Source of the DNA: Cobetia amphilecti
Lineage (GTDB): Bacteria > Pseudomonadota > Gammaproteobacteria > Pseudomonadales > Halomonadaceae
DNA: 64,000 nucleotides
Reading direction: 5' to 3' (one strand)
NCBI RefSeq assembly: GCF_030010415.1
Contig: NZ_JASCSA010000006.1
The notes under the pieces were generated by a model that made no database searches, was not told where the DNA came from, and worked only from the letters and a program-made list of their open reading frames with translations. The translations under genes and the position numbers were made by a program. Shown in pieces: positions 42,036-50,437 of the stretch (the stretch's first letter is position 1; each line of letters begins with the position of its first letter).

Positions 42036-42163
42036 TCCTCCCTCCTCATACCCGAGAAGAATATTCTCGCCTACAAAAAAGGAGGAATATTGCATAGAGC
42101 ATGCAAGTACATACACATTACAGTTCTAGCGCAAACAGTAAAACATGATTGATCAATGCAAGC

Positions 42164-43003
42164 TTAGATTTGTTGCAAGGCTTTCTCAAAACTCTTGACT
42201 ATATCCGACTGCAAGCTGCAGATGACATTAGGATCGATTTTATCCGCGTACCTATTGATATCGCCAGCATTTAACTCATTGAAAGAACAAAACCTCAGGG
42301 CAAAGCTACGGCCAACAGAGGAGAAATAATCATAAAATTTGAACTTACCCCCAGAATGGAGAGGACCATCATAGTACCAGCAATTCGGAATTCCATAGGC
42401 ATCCGCTATGATCAAGCCATGCAGACTCTGACTTACAATGATGCCACAGGATTTTATCTGAGTAACAATGGACTCCAGATCATCCGTACGGAAATCTATT
42501 ATTATACTATTACCTACACGAGCACACACATTTTTCCATTCCGGATTATCAATAGAGGAGATATGAGGAATAAATCCTATTTTATAAATCTTGTCTGGGT
42601 CTGTGTCATAAACCAAAGGGAGCATGAGCCCTGGATCACCGACAGGGTATTCTTTTTCTCCCAATGAAGTGAGCACCTGCTGAGTCATATACCCACGTAC
42701 AGAATGAATAACAACAGATTTTCCAAATGTCCTGCCCATTGGTTTCATTCGCTTGAATAAAGAGGCATGTTTGACATATGGAGAAATAAGCCCAGACCCT
42801 ACAACATGGATCTTCCTATTTCGTAAGGAAATCGCTTTATTGTTGACGAGCTTATTTAAAATACTGCCAACAGAGATCAAGTCTGCCTCATCGACATTCG
42901 AGATGGAATGAGCGACATGAAATTTTCTATTCAAAATGATAGATGTGATTTCATCACCAAAATTACATCCACCATTCGCCGATCGCCACCAGTATGCTTT
43001 CAA
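42164..43003 (-). CDS. Polysaccharide pyruvyl transferase family protein
   Basis: 279-residue enzyme of the polysaccharide pyruvyltransferase (CsaB-like) family, which adds ketal-linked pyruvate from phosphoenolpyruvate to sugars. Supporting segments are AYWWRSANGGCNFGDEIT at the start, SVRGYMTQQVL, PVGDPGLMLPL and the conserved serine-histidine block GIIVSQSLHGLIIADAYGIP near the end. I place the start at a TTG (43001-43003) with AGGAG 8 nt upstream, rather than at an upstream GTG that would overlap the GT25 gene. The gene is AT-rich. Confidence 0.82.
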   Translation of the reverse strand: MKAYWWRSANGGCNFGDEITSIILNRKFHVAHSISNVDEADLISVGSILNKLVNNKAISLRNRKIHVVGSGLISPYVKHASLFKRMKPMGRTFGKSVVIHSVRGYMTQQVLTSLGEKEYPVGDPGLMLPLVYDTDPDKIYKIGFIPHISSIDNPEWKNVCARVGNSIIIDFRTDDLESIVTQIKSCGIIVSQSLHGLIIADAYGIPNCWYYDGPLHSGGKFKFYDYFSSVGRSFALRFCSFNELNAGDINRYADKIDPNVICSLQSDIVKSFEKALQQI

Positions 43004-43022
43004 TTGACCATCTCCTGAAACA

Positions 43023-43706
43023 TTAAAGCCATCGTCCACATAAGGTTCTCCACATATCCCTACGCAACGCTACTTCCTGCTTTCTTGAATTGAGATTCCA
43101 ATACTCACCATCTTTGTAGCTGCCTCCCCCTTTCGTTTCAATTCGATAATCAGCGATATCACTTTTGACATCCGATTCGGGAAGCTGATCGCAAAAAAGA
43201 GGGTAAACAGCATAAGCCTTGAATTCAGTCGCGTAGAAACTATCCACCGCTTTTTTTGAATAAGGTTTATCAACGATCTTCTTCATGCCTTTACGAGACA
43301 GCATATAGGCATGCCCGCCCGTCAGCTTGGCTCTAACCACGCCCGCAAAAGGAATCAACCACATCCTTCCCAGCATGCCACCAAGATAAAAAATCTCCGG
43401 GTTTCGTATTTTCAAGAAACAATTGATACGTGCTATTACACTTTCAGTCGGCATAGTAAGAGTAGCATCATCTTCAAGGATCAAGACTCGTTGATACCCT
43501 CTTTCCATAGCCATTGCTGCACAGGCACGATGTGACTCGTAACATCCACGCTCAGGATTATCCACATCACGCTCGGCAAGATAAAACTCAATATCCAAGC
43601 CTAACGGCAAAAACTCTTTCTGTAGATGTTCCCGGCGGTCTTCCCGCTCTTTGAGGCTGATACAAAATACCCCATCCACCTCGAGTGTTTGTTGACTCTT
43701 GTTCAT
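43023..43706 (-). CDS. GT25-family glycosyltransferase
   Basis: 227-residue transferase of the family 25 LPS/LOS type. The entry motif FCISLKEREDRREHLQKEF, the EDDA metal motif in VLILEDDATLT, the CYESHRACAAMAME block and a C-terminal GHAYMLSRKGMKKIV match GT25 enzymes such as LgtB/Lex1. Start choice is uncertain: ATGs at 43706 and 43718 both lack a good ribosome site. The gene is AT-rich and is the first of the island in transcription order; it would add a sugar to a cell-surface oligosaccharide. Confidence 0.82.
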   Translation of the reverse strand: MNKSQQTLEVDGVFCISLKEREDRREHLQKEFLPLGLDIEFYLAERDVDNPERGCYESHRACAAMAMERGYQRVLILEDDATLTMPTESVIARINCFLKIRNPEIFYLGGMLGRMWLIPFAGVVRAKLTGGHAYMLSRKGMKKIVDKPYSKKAVDSFYATEFKAYAVYPLFCDQLPESDVKSDIADYRIETKGGGSYKDGEYWNLNSRKQEVALRRDMWRTLCGRWL

Positions 43707-43745
43707 CCTTGGCGGCATTCCCTAGAAGCTTGTCACAATCAGATA

Positions 43746-44444
43746 TTATAACTGCCAGTCGATCGGCTTTTTCCCACGCGCTTCCAGCCAGGCATTGGCC
43801 TGTGAGAAGTGGCGAGAGCCGAAGAAACCGCGGTGCGCTGCGAGGGGGGATGGGTGCGGCGCGTGGAGCACCAGGTGCTTCCGGGTGTCCACAGCGCGGG
43901 CCTTCTTCTGGGCATGACTGCCCCAGAGCAGAAAGACGACACCCTGACAGTGCTGGTTGATCACGTCGATGGCGCGGTCGGTGAATTGCTCCCACCCCTG
44001 CTTCTGATGCGAGGCGGCCTTTCCCTGCTCGACGGTCAGCACGCTGTTGAGTAGCAAGACGCCCTGCTTCGCCCAGCTTTCTAGGAAGCCGTGATCGACG
44101 GGTTCGACGCCGACATCGGTAGCCAGTTCCTTGTAGATGTTCTTCAGCGAAGGCGGCGGGCGCACACCGGGGCGTACCGAGAAGCACAGTCCATGCGCCT
44201 GGCCCGGGCCATGATACGGGTCCTGCCCGAGGATCACGACCTTGACATTGGAGAGCGGCGTCAGCCAGAAGGCACGGAACCAGTCATCGGAGTGCGGATA
44301 GATGACCTTGCCGGCATCTTTCTCGGCGCGCAGAAAGTCGCGCAGGCGCTGCATATAGTCAGCCTGAAACTCTTGGCCAAGATGCGCCTGCCAATCGGCA
44401 GGCAACACCTCGGAGCGGCCAGTCGCGGCAGTCTCCAACGGCAT
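43746..44444 (-). CDS. ung: Uracil-DNA glycosylase
   Basis: 232-residue family 1 UDG that excises uracil from DNA. Catalytic Asp and water-activating loop VVILGQDPYHGPGQAHGL, the uracil-binding FSV segment, LLLNSVLTVEQGKA, and the His-containing minor-groove loop HPSPLAAHRGFFGSRHFSQAN are all intact. The ATG follows the gpt stop codon by 1 nt, so ung is the last gene of the NCS2-apt-gpt-ung unit. The frame continues upstream inside gpt without coding signals, which I exclude. Confidence 0.97.
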   Translation of the reverse strand: MPLETAATGRSEVLPADWQAHLGQEFQADYMQRLRDFLRAEKDAGKVIYPHSDDWFRAFWLTPLSNVKVVILGQDPYHGPGQAHGLCFSVRPGVRPPPSLKNIYKELATDVGVEPVDHGFLESWAKQGVLLLNSVLTVEQGKAASHQKQGWEQFTDRAIDVINQHCQGVVFLLWGSHAQKKARAVDTRKHLVLHAPHPSPLAAHRGFFGSRHFSQANAWLEARGKKPIDWQL

Positions 44445-44445
44445 G

Positions 44446-44943
44446 TCAGCTATCGCTCTCTTGCTTCTTGAGCTGCTCGGCGATCGGCTCGACGTAGGCG
44501 ATACCCATGTCCCACGGGAACTGGATCCAGCAGTTCTGCGGCACTTCGGTGATGAAGCCATCGACCAGCGGACGACCTTCCGGCTTGGCATAGACAGTCA
44601 CGAAGTGCGCCTTGGGCAGCATGTCACGCACCGCACGTGCGGTATTGCCGGTGTCGACCAGGTCATCGACCAGCAGCCAGCCGTCACCGTCGTGGTCGAC
44701 GCCCTTGACCACTTCCAGACCACCCTGCTCCATGTGGTCGTGATAGCTCTTGATGCACACGGTATCGATGTGGCGGATACCCAGCTCGCGGGCGATCAGG
44801 CCGGCCGGAATCAGGCCACCGCGGGTGATGGCGATGATGCCCTTGAAGTCGCGACCACTGAGGTCGTGACACAGCGCGCGCACATCACGGTGCAGCTGGT
44901 CCCAGGAGACGATGAAGTGGTCGTGGTAGCGTTCGGAAGACAT
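44446..44943 (-). CDS. gpt: Xanthine phosphoribosyltransferase
   Basis: 165-residue purine salvage enzyme of the Gpt type, converting xanthine or guanine plus PRPP to XMP or GMP. The PRPP loop WLLVDDLVDTGNTARAV, the diphosphate-binding AITRGGLIPAGLIARELG and the C-terminal WIQFPWDMGIAYVEP (guanine/xanthine pocket) are characteristic. The ATG at 44941-44943 gives the standard start SSERYHDHF. It lies between apt and ung, with a hairpin in the apt-gpt gap. Confidence 0.95.
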   Translation of the reverse strand: MSSERYHDHFIVSWDQLHRDVRALCHDLSGRDFKGIIAITRGGLIPAGLIARELGIRHIDTVCIKSYHDHMEQGGLEVVKGVDHDGDGWLLVDDLVDTGNTARAVRDMLPKAHFVTVYAKPEGRPLVDGFITEVPQNCWIQFPWDMGIAYVEPIAEQLKKQESDS

Positions 44944-45072
44944 GTGGGTCACTCGCAATGACGAAACAGAAGGAAAGCATGGTGGCTGGCGCGCCACCGC
45001 ACAAGGGGAAGATCCACTCAGCCACACCGGAGCGTGGACAAGGGCCTCAGATTCGCTGCCCGCAGCAACGAC

Positions 45073-45100
45073 GATGGCCCTGCCAGAAGACAGGGCCATC
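45073..45100 (-). terminator. Hairpin between apt and gpt
   Basis: Perfect 10-bp stem GATGGCCCTG / CAGGGCCATC with an 8-nt loop and no T run. It may be an mRNA-stabilising or attenuating element rather than a full terminator. Confidence 0.5.
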
Positions 45101-45114
45101 GCGTCAAGCCGGCA

Positions 45115-45660
45115 TTACTCGGATTCGGTGAAGCTGCACGCCGCGAAGACACTGTGGCCTTCTTCACGAATGCGCGCGGAGCCGCCGATTTCCGGCAGAT
45201 CGATGATGGCTGCCGTCTCGACGACCACACCACCGGTGCGCTCGATCAGCTTGCAGGCCGCCAGCATGGTGCCGCCAGTGGCGATCAGGTCATCCATCAC
45301 CAGGATGCGATCGCCTTCACGGAAGGCATCGGAGTGCAGTTCGACGGTGGACTCACCATATTCCAGCGAGTAGGTCTCGCTGATGGTCTTGAACGGCAGC
45401 TTGCCCTTCTTGCGCACCGGCACGAAGCTGCAGCCCAGCTCGTAGGCCAGCGGAGCACCGATGATGAAGCCACGCGCATCGATGGCGGCGATGGCGTCGA
45501 TTTCCATCTCCTGATAGCGGTGCACGAAGGAATCGATCAGCTTGCGGAACGCGGCGGAGTTCTGCAGCACCGGCGTGATGTCACGGAAGTTGACGCCTTC
45601 CTGGGGCCAGTCCGGCACGGTGCGGATGACAGACTTGATGTAGTCGCTGTAGATGCTCAT
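45115..45660 (-). CDS. apt: Adenine phosphoribosyltransferase
   Basis: 181-residue enzyme making AMP from adenine and PRPP. Family blocks: PDWPQEGVNFRDITPVL, IDARGFIIGAPLAYELG, VRKKGKLPFKTISETYSLEYG and the PRPP loop ILVMDDLIATGGTMLAACKL. The start codon shares one base with the stop codon of the purine permease gene (TAATG), so the two are translationally coupled. Confidence 0.97.
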   Translation of the reverse strand: MSIYSDYIKSVIRTVPDWPQEGVNFRDITPVLQNSAAFRKLIDSFVHRYQEMEIDAIAAIDARGFIIGAPLAYELGCSFVPVRKKGKLPFKTISETYSLEYGESTVELHSDAFREGDRILVMDDLIATGGTMLAACKLIERTGGVVVETAAIIDLPEIGGSARIREEGHSVFAACSFTESE

Positions 45661-46961
45661 TAGAGGGCTCCGTCGAGGAACAGGTATTTGCAGGCGAACA
45701 GGATGGCGAGAATCACCAGCCCCGGGCTCAGATCACGATAACGGCCGGAGAACAGCTTGATCACGGCATAGCTGATGAAGCCCAGCGCGATCCCGTTGGC
45801 AATCGAGTAGGTCAGCGGCATCACCAGGGTGGCGATCACCACCGGTGCCGCTTCAGTAATGTCGTTCCAGTCGATGCGTGCCAGGCCGCCCGTCATCAGG
45901 CAGGCGACGTACAGCAGCGCACCGGCAGTGGCGAAGGCCGGAATCGAGGTCGCCAGCGGCGACAGGAACAGGCTGACGAGGAACAGGCCGGCAACGACCA
46001 CGGCCGTCAGGCCGGTACGTCCACCGGCGGCCACGCCGGTGGCGGATTCGATGTAGCTGGTCACGTTCGAGGTGCCCATGACAGAGCCGACCATGGTGGC
46101 ACTGGAGTCGGCCATCAAGGCCCGTCCCAGACGTGGCAGGTGGCCACGCTCGTTGGTCAGGCCAGCCTGCTGGGAGACGGCGATCAGCGTGCCCGAGGTG
46201 TCGAACAGATCGACGAACAGGAAGGCGAAGATGATCGACACCATGCCCAGATTGAAGGCGCCGGCGATATCGAGCTCCGCCAATGTCGGCAGCATGCTCG
46301 GCGGCATCGAGGCAAAGCCGTGGAAATCGTTGTTGCCGGTCAAGGTCGCCAGCAGCGTGACGAGCAGTATGCCGATCATCACCGCACCGATCACCTTTCG
46401 GTAGGACAGTGCGACGATCAAAAAGAACGAGAGCAATGCATACATGGCCGCCGGCGAGGACAGGTCACCCAGCGTGACCAGCGTGCCCGGGGCGTCGACG
46501 ACGATGCCGCTGCCCTGCAGGGCGATGATCGCCATGAACAGGCCGATGCCCGCGGCGATGCCGGTCTTCAGCGAGGCGGGAATGGCATTGATGATCCACT
46601 CGCGAATCTTGAAGGCGGACAGCAGGAAGAAGCTCACCCCGGACAGGAAGACCGCGCCCAGCGCGACCTGCCAAGGCACGCCCATCTGACCGGCGACCGT
46701 GTAGGTGAAGAAGGCCGTCAGCCCCATGCCCGGCGCCAGCGCGATCGGGTAGTTGGCGTAAAGGCCCATGACCAGACAGCCGATGGCGGCCGCCAGACAG
46801 GTCGCGACGAACACGGCGCCGTGATCCATGCCGGTGGAGGCCAGCATCGAGGGAGCCACGAAGATGATATAGGCCATCGCGAGGAAGGAGGTAAATCCTG
46901 CGATGACTTCGGTACGCACATTGGTACCGTGCTCGGAGAGCTTGAAAAGACGTTCCAGCAT
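45660..46961 (-). CDS. NCS2-family purine permease (AzgA/GhxP-like)
   Basis: 433-residue inner-membrane nucleobase:proton symporter of the adenine/guanine/hypoxanthine group. Characteristic blocks are RTEVIAGFTSFLAMAYIIFV near the start, NYPIALAPGMGLTAFFTY, FLFVDLFDTSGTLIAVS and MGTSNVTSYIESATGVAAGGRTG. It is the first gene of a salvage unit with apt, gpt and ung, so imported purine is converted directly to nucleotides. The ATG at 46959-46961 is set by homology. A structured 300-bp leader region precedes it. Confidence 0.93.
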   Translation of the reverse strand: MLERLFKLSEHGTNVRTEVIAGFTSFLAMAYIIFVAPSMLASTGMDHGAVFVATCLAAAIGCLVMGLYANYPIALAPGMGLTAFFTYTVAGQMGVPWQVALGAVFLSGVSFFLLSAFKIREWIINAIPASLKTGIAAGIGLFMAIIALQGSGIVVDAPGTLVTLGDLSSPAAMYALLSFFLIVALSYRKVIGAVMIGILLVTLLATLTGNNDFHGFASMPPSMLPTLAELDIAGAFNLGMVSIIFAFLFVDLFDTSGTLIAVSQQAGLTNERGHLPRLGRALMADSSATMVGSVMGTSNVTSYIESATGVAAGGRTGLTAVVVAGLFLVSLFLSPLATSIPAFATAGALLYVACLMTGGLARIDWNDITEAAPVVIATLVMPLTYSIANGIALGFISYAVIKLFSGRYRDLSPGLVILAILFACKYLFLDGAL

Positions 46962-47163
46962 TGAGGTAGCCCCTATCCTTGAGCAGTGCCTGTCCGGCAA
47001 GGCGCAGTGGTCGGTGATTGTCAGAATCAGCAGATCAAGACGAACTCGCTCGGACAGGTATGCCGCACAGGGCGTCGGATGAAGCTTTTCCCCTGTTCAG
47101 CCTGCCTGAACCACGATGCCCCGCCAGCGGCAGGGCATCGAAAGGCGCAACATGGTACCCAAA

Positions 47164-47253
47164 GGTCTGCAGCGAATCGAGCATTCCCGGCATATTTCCT
47201 GACCAGTCAGACGAGTTCTGGCGTCCTGCCAGTGAGTTGATCCGCTGCAGACC
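47164..47253 (-). repeat. 11-bp inverted repeat flanking the upstream region of the purine permease
   Basis: GGTCTGCAGCG (47164-47174) and CGCTGCAGACC (47243-47253) are a perfect inverted repeat with a 68-bp interval, just after the ribE stop. A further hairpin GATGCCC / GGGCATC lies at about 47115-47139. Together they suggest a folded leader or a terminator of ribE. No known riboswitch is recognised in this 300-bp gap. Confidence 0.5.
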
Positions 47254-47261
47254 TGCAAGCC

Positions 47262-47873
47262 TCATGCCAGACGGGAAGCCATGACCCGCTCGACGGTCTC
47301 GACAATCGCCTGGGTCTGCGGGTCGACTTCAAGGTTGACCTGATCACCGACGGCGCGCACGCCCATCAGGGTGCGCTCGAGCGTCTCGGGAATCAGATTG
47401 ACGCAGAAGCGCGTGCCCTGCACCTCTCCGATCGTCAGGCTGACACCGTCAAGTCCCACATAGCCCTTGTCGAACAGAAAGCGCATCAGCTCGGCCGGTG
47501 CCTGGAACCAGATACGACGATTGTCGGCGGTGGCCTCGATGGCATCGATGGTCACCATCGCCATCACGTGCCCGGACATCGAGTGCCCGCCGATCTCGTC
47601 GCCGAAGCGTGCCGCTCGCTCCACGTTCACGACGCTGCCCACCTCGAGTTCGCCCAGATTGGTCAGACGCAGCGTCTCGCGCATCAGGTCAAAGCTGGCC
47701 AGTTGACCCTCAAGCGCCGTCACGGTCAGACAGCAACCGTTATGGGCCACCGAGGCCCCCAACTCCAGCCCCGCCTCCAGTCCCGCCGGCAACCGGACCT
47801 GATGCGTGCGAAAGTCAGTGCGTTCTTCAATGGCCACCACTTCCGCCATGCCTTGTACGATACCCGTGAACAT
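47262..47873 (-). CDS. ribE: Riboflavin synthase, alpha subunit
   Basis: 203-residue enzyme that dismutates two 6,7-dimethyl-8-ribityllumazines to riboflavin and the pyrimidinedione. It shows the two lumazine-binding repeats: MFTGIVQGMAEV with GCCLTVTAL in the first half, GGHSMSGHVMAMV and VGLDGVSLTIGEV with FCVNLIPETLERT in the second. The ATG at 47871-47873 matches the almost invariant MFTGI start. No other rib gene is adjacent, and I see no FMN riboswitch upstream. Confidence 0.96.
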   Translation of the reverse strand: MFTGIVQGMAEVVAIEERTDFRTHQVRLPAGLEAGLELGASVAHNGCCLTVTALEGQLASFDLMRETLRLTNLGELEVGSVVNVERAARFGDEIGGHSMSGHVMAMVTIDAIEATADNRRIWFQAPAELMRFLFDKGYVGLDGVSLTIGEVQGTRFCVNLIPETLERTLMGVRAVGDQVNLEVDPQTQAIVETVERVMASRLA

Positions 47874-48046
47874 GCGTGATCTTTCCTTGCACTGCTGCTT
47901 CTTGCTGTCGAGAAGCCGTGAATAAGGGACGGCATGCAGCAGCGAGATGACCGGCATGCCCAGCCGAAATCCTAGCATGGTGGACTAGCCGTCGACATGC
48001 TGGCGTTGTCTGCCGTTGGTGTGCGCGGCGTTGCCGCCCTCGCCAC

Positions 48047-48116
48047 CCGCCATCCGTCTCCCGCCATCCGTCTCCCGCCATCCGTCTCCCGCCTCCCGCC
48101 TCCCGCCTCCCGCCAC
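48047..48116. repeat. Tandem repeat based on a 7-bp CCGYCTC-like unit
   Basis: Three exact 14-bp units CCGCCATCCGTCTC (48047-48088) followed by three CCGCCTC units and one CCGCCAC (48089-48116). Non-coding, between ribE and the metNIQ leader. Confidence 0.9.
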
Positions 48117-48323
48117 AGACGAGCACCGCTGCCACCGCGAACGCAGAGTAGCCAGAGCGGGCCGCAACTCATCCCCGACTGACCGTCAAGACAGGAAAGC
48201 CGTCGATGCCTGTTGAAACCCGCGTCACGACAAGAGCCTTGTAAGAAATGGCTTACAGAGCGTATCGCCAAATTGCCATATCGAACGACAGTTCGAATAA
48301 ACGCCCAGCGCAAGACCAAAGTC

Positions 48324-48351
48324 GTTGACACCCCCAAGGTGACTGATAGAA
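48324..48351 (+). promoter_or_regulatory. Strong sigma-70 promoter of the metNIQ leader
   Basis: A perfect TTGACA (48324-48329), a 16-bp spacer and TAGAAT (48346-48351), placing the transcription start near 48358, about 250 nt upstream of metN. Confidence 0.8.
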
Positions 48352-48357
48352 TGCGCC

Positions 48358-48608
48358 TCAAATCTGTTTGGCGCCGATTTGTACCCGGATTGCGGGCGCC
48401 CACCACGAGAGCTGGTCTCACGGGGTGCAAGTTCTGCTAAAAGGGTGTGTCCAGCGTTGATGGCCACCCGTCTTGGGTGGTCTTTTTTCTCCCCACTGGA
48501 TCGCTCCCCTCTTCGCTGTCTGCCATGTGCGCAGACGCCGGCAGAACGTTCTGTCCTCTACAGACCTTCGCCCGCAATCCGGTTGGTGCCTTAACCACTC
48601 GGACCCCC
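48358..48608 (+). ncRNA. Candidate cis-regulatory leader of metNIQ
   Basis: About 250-nt untranslated leader. It contains a local hairpin between two GGCGCC blocks (48370-48375 and 48395-48400), a GCTGG/CCAGC stem (48411-48455), an intrinsic terminator, and two 14-nt exactly complementary segments, CCGGATTGCGGGCG (48385-48398) and CGCCCGCAATCCGG (48569-48582), on opposite sides of the terminator. The left segment overlaps the 3' arm of the first hairpin, so the pairings exclude each other. It does not match SAM-I, SAM-II or other leaders I know. Function is inferred from position and structure. Confidence 0.55.
48462..48488 (+). terminator. Intrinsic terminator inside the metNIQ leader
   Basis: GGCCACCC-GTCTT-GGGTGGTC (one G-U pair) followed by six T, 105-130 nt after the predicted transcription start and 120 bp before metN. 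Position and form are those of an attenuator. Confidence 0.85.
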
Positions 48609-49652
48609 ATGATCACACTCAAGAACGTCTCCAAGACTTACGGCAGTGGTGACAAGGCCGTGGTCGCGCTCAAGGATGCCAGCCTCACGGTTCCTCAGGG
48701 CGCCATTACCGGTGTCATCGGCCTGTCCGGTGCCGGCAAGTCGACCCTCATTCGCTGCGTCAATCTGCTCGAACGCCCCACTGCCGGTAGCGTCGTCGTC
48801 GATGGCCAGGAACTGACCGAACTCGACGAGTCCGCCCTGCGCAGCGCTCGTCACCAGATCGGCATGATCTTCCAGCACTTCAATCTGCTCTCCTCACGCA
48901 CGGTCTTCGCCAATGTGGCATTGCCGCTGGAGCTGGCTGGCATCTCGAAGGACGAGATCAAAAAGCGCGTCGAGCCATTGCTGGAGCTGACCGGCCTGAG
49001 CGACAAGGCCGGCCAGTACCCTGCCCAGCTGTCCGGGGGTCAGAAACAGCGTGTGGCCATCGCCCGCGCGCTGGCCAGCCGCCCCAAGGTGCTGCTGTGC
49101 GACGAGGCCACCTCGGCGCTCGACCCGCAGACCACCGCCTCCATCCTTGAGCTGCTCAAGGACATCAACACCAAGCTGGGCCTGACGATCCTGCTGATCA
49201 CCCACGAGATGGAAGTGGTCAAGAGCATCTGTGATCAGGTCGCCCTGATCAGCGGCGGTGAACTGGTCGAAGTCGCCTCGGTGGGCGATTTCTTCACCGC
49301 ACCGCAGACCCGCCTGGGCCGCGAGTTCCTCAATGACTTCCTGGAGCTTGAGCCGCCACGCGCGCTGGTCGAGCGCCTCGAAGCCACCGCAGGCCCGCAC
49401 ACCCACCCGGTGGTGCGCCTGGCCTTCAGCGGCGACGCCGTCTCCACTCCGCTGATCTCGCGCCTGGCGCGTGAATGCCAGGTGGATGTCAGCATCCTGC
49501 AGGCCAAGGTGGAATCCATCCAGGACCGCACCCTGGGCCTGATGATCGCCGAACTGATGGGCGACAGCCGCCAGACCCGGCAAGCGCTCGATTATCTCGA
49601 ATCCCACGACCTGAAAGTGGAGGTGCTCGGTCATGTCACCCGCACTGCTTGA
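48609..49652 (+). CDS. metN: Methionine import ATP-binding protein MetN
   Basis: 347-residue ATPase of the MetNIQ methionine importer. Walker A GLSGAGKSTLIRCVNLL, Q-loop IGMIFQHFNLLSSRTVF, signature LSGGQKQRVAIARALA, Walker B VLLCDEATSALDP and switch LLITHEMEVV. The C-terminal NIL (ferredoxin-like) domain, which binds methionine and gives trans-inhibition, is present at about residues 265-345. The ATG at 48609 is the standard start, but its ribosome site is poor and lies in structured RNA. The gene overlaps metI by 20 bp. Confidence 0.96.
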   Translation: MITLKNVSKTYGSGDKAVVALKDASLTVPQGAITGVIGLSGAGKSTLIRCVNLLERPTAGSVVVDGQELTELDESALRSARHQIGMIFQHFNLLSSRTVFANVALPLELAGISKDEIKKRVEPLLELTGLSDKAGQYPAQLSGGQKQRVAIARALASRPKVLLCDEATSALDPQTTASILELLKDINTKLGLTILLITHEMEVVKSICDQVALISGGELVEVASVGDFFTAPQTRLGREFLNDFLELEPPRALVERLEATAGPHTHPVVRLAFSGDAVSTPLISRLARECQVDVSILQAKVESIQDRTLGLMIAELMGDSRQTRQALDYLESHDLKVEVLGHVTRTA

Positions 49653-50286
49653 ACTCGTCCTGTCCTCCACCCTCGAGACCCTGTACATGGTCGCGGTGGC
49701 AGGCCTGATCTCCGCGGCACTCGGCATTCCCCTGGGCGTGGCACTCTATACCTCGCGCCCCGGCCAGATTCTCGCGCGCCCGGCACTCAACAGCGTGCTG
49801 AGCATCATCACCAACATCGGTCGCTCGGTGCCGTTCATCATCCTGATGGTGGCGATCATCCCGCTGACACGCCTGATCGCGGGCAGCTCGATCGGCACCA
49901 ATGCCGCCATCGTGCCGCTGACCATCGCCTCGATTCCCTTCGTCGCCCGCCTGATCGAAGGCGCGCTGAATGAAGTCGGTCCGGGGCTGGTCGAAGCCGC
50001 ACAGGCCATGGGCGCCACGCCGATGCAGATCATCACCAAGGTACTGCTGCCGGAAGCACGCGGCGGCATCATCAATGGCCTGACCATCACCGTGGTGACG
50101 CTGATCAGCTATTCCGCCATGGCCGGTACCGTCGGTGGCGGTGGCCTGGGGGATCTCGGCATTCGCTACGGCTACAACCGCTTCGACCCGATGGTGATGC
50201 TGGTGACCGTGGTCATCCTCGTCGTCATGGTGCAGGGCTTCCAGAGCCTGGGCGACCATCTGGTGCGCAAGTCGAACCACAAGTAA
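49633..50286 (+). CDS. metI: Methionine ABC transporter permease MetI
   Basis: 217-residue inner-membrane permease with five hydrophobic helices. The coupling helix sequence VGPGLVEAAQAMGATPMQII contains the EAA motif; the N-terminal ETLYMVAVAGLISAALGIPLG and the C-terminal GTVGGGGLGDLGIRYGYNRF are typical MetI blocks. It starts inside the end of metN, implying coupled translation. Confidence 0.96.
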   Translation: MSPALLELVLSSTLETLYMVAVAGLISAALGIPLGVALYTSRPGQILARPALNSVLSIITNIGRSVPFIILMVAIIPLTRLIAGSSIGTNAAIVPLTIASIPFVARLIEGALNEVGPGLVEAAQAMGATPMQIITKVLLPEARGGIINGLTITVVTLISYSAMAGTVGGGGLGDLGIRYGYNRFDPMVMLVTVVILVVMVQGFQSLGDHLVRKSNHK

Positions 50287-50437
50287 GCGTCGCTCCATGA
50301 GCAGCGACTGAACTGGAAGTGGCGCTCGATCTACAAATCACACGGCTTTCGGTATCGTGACGGCTCATCACCATGAACCGTCACTCATAACATCCCGCGG
50401 ACCCCGCCGGTCACGTCGGATCACAAGGAGAACATCG

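Noticed and set aside
47874..48323. FMN riboswitch (RFN element) for ribE, or a CRISPR-like repeat array
   Set aside because: No RFN consensus blocks are present upstream of ribE. The repeats at 48047-48116 are contiguous 7/14-bp units without spacers, so not CRISPR.
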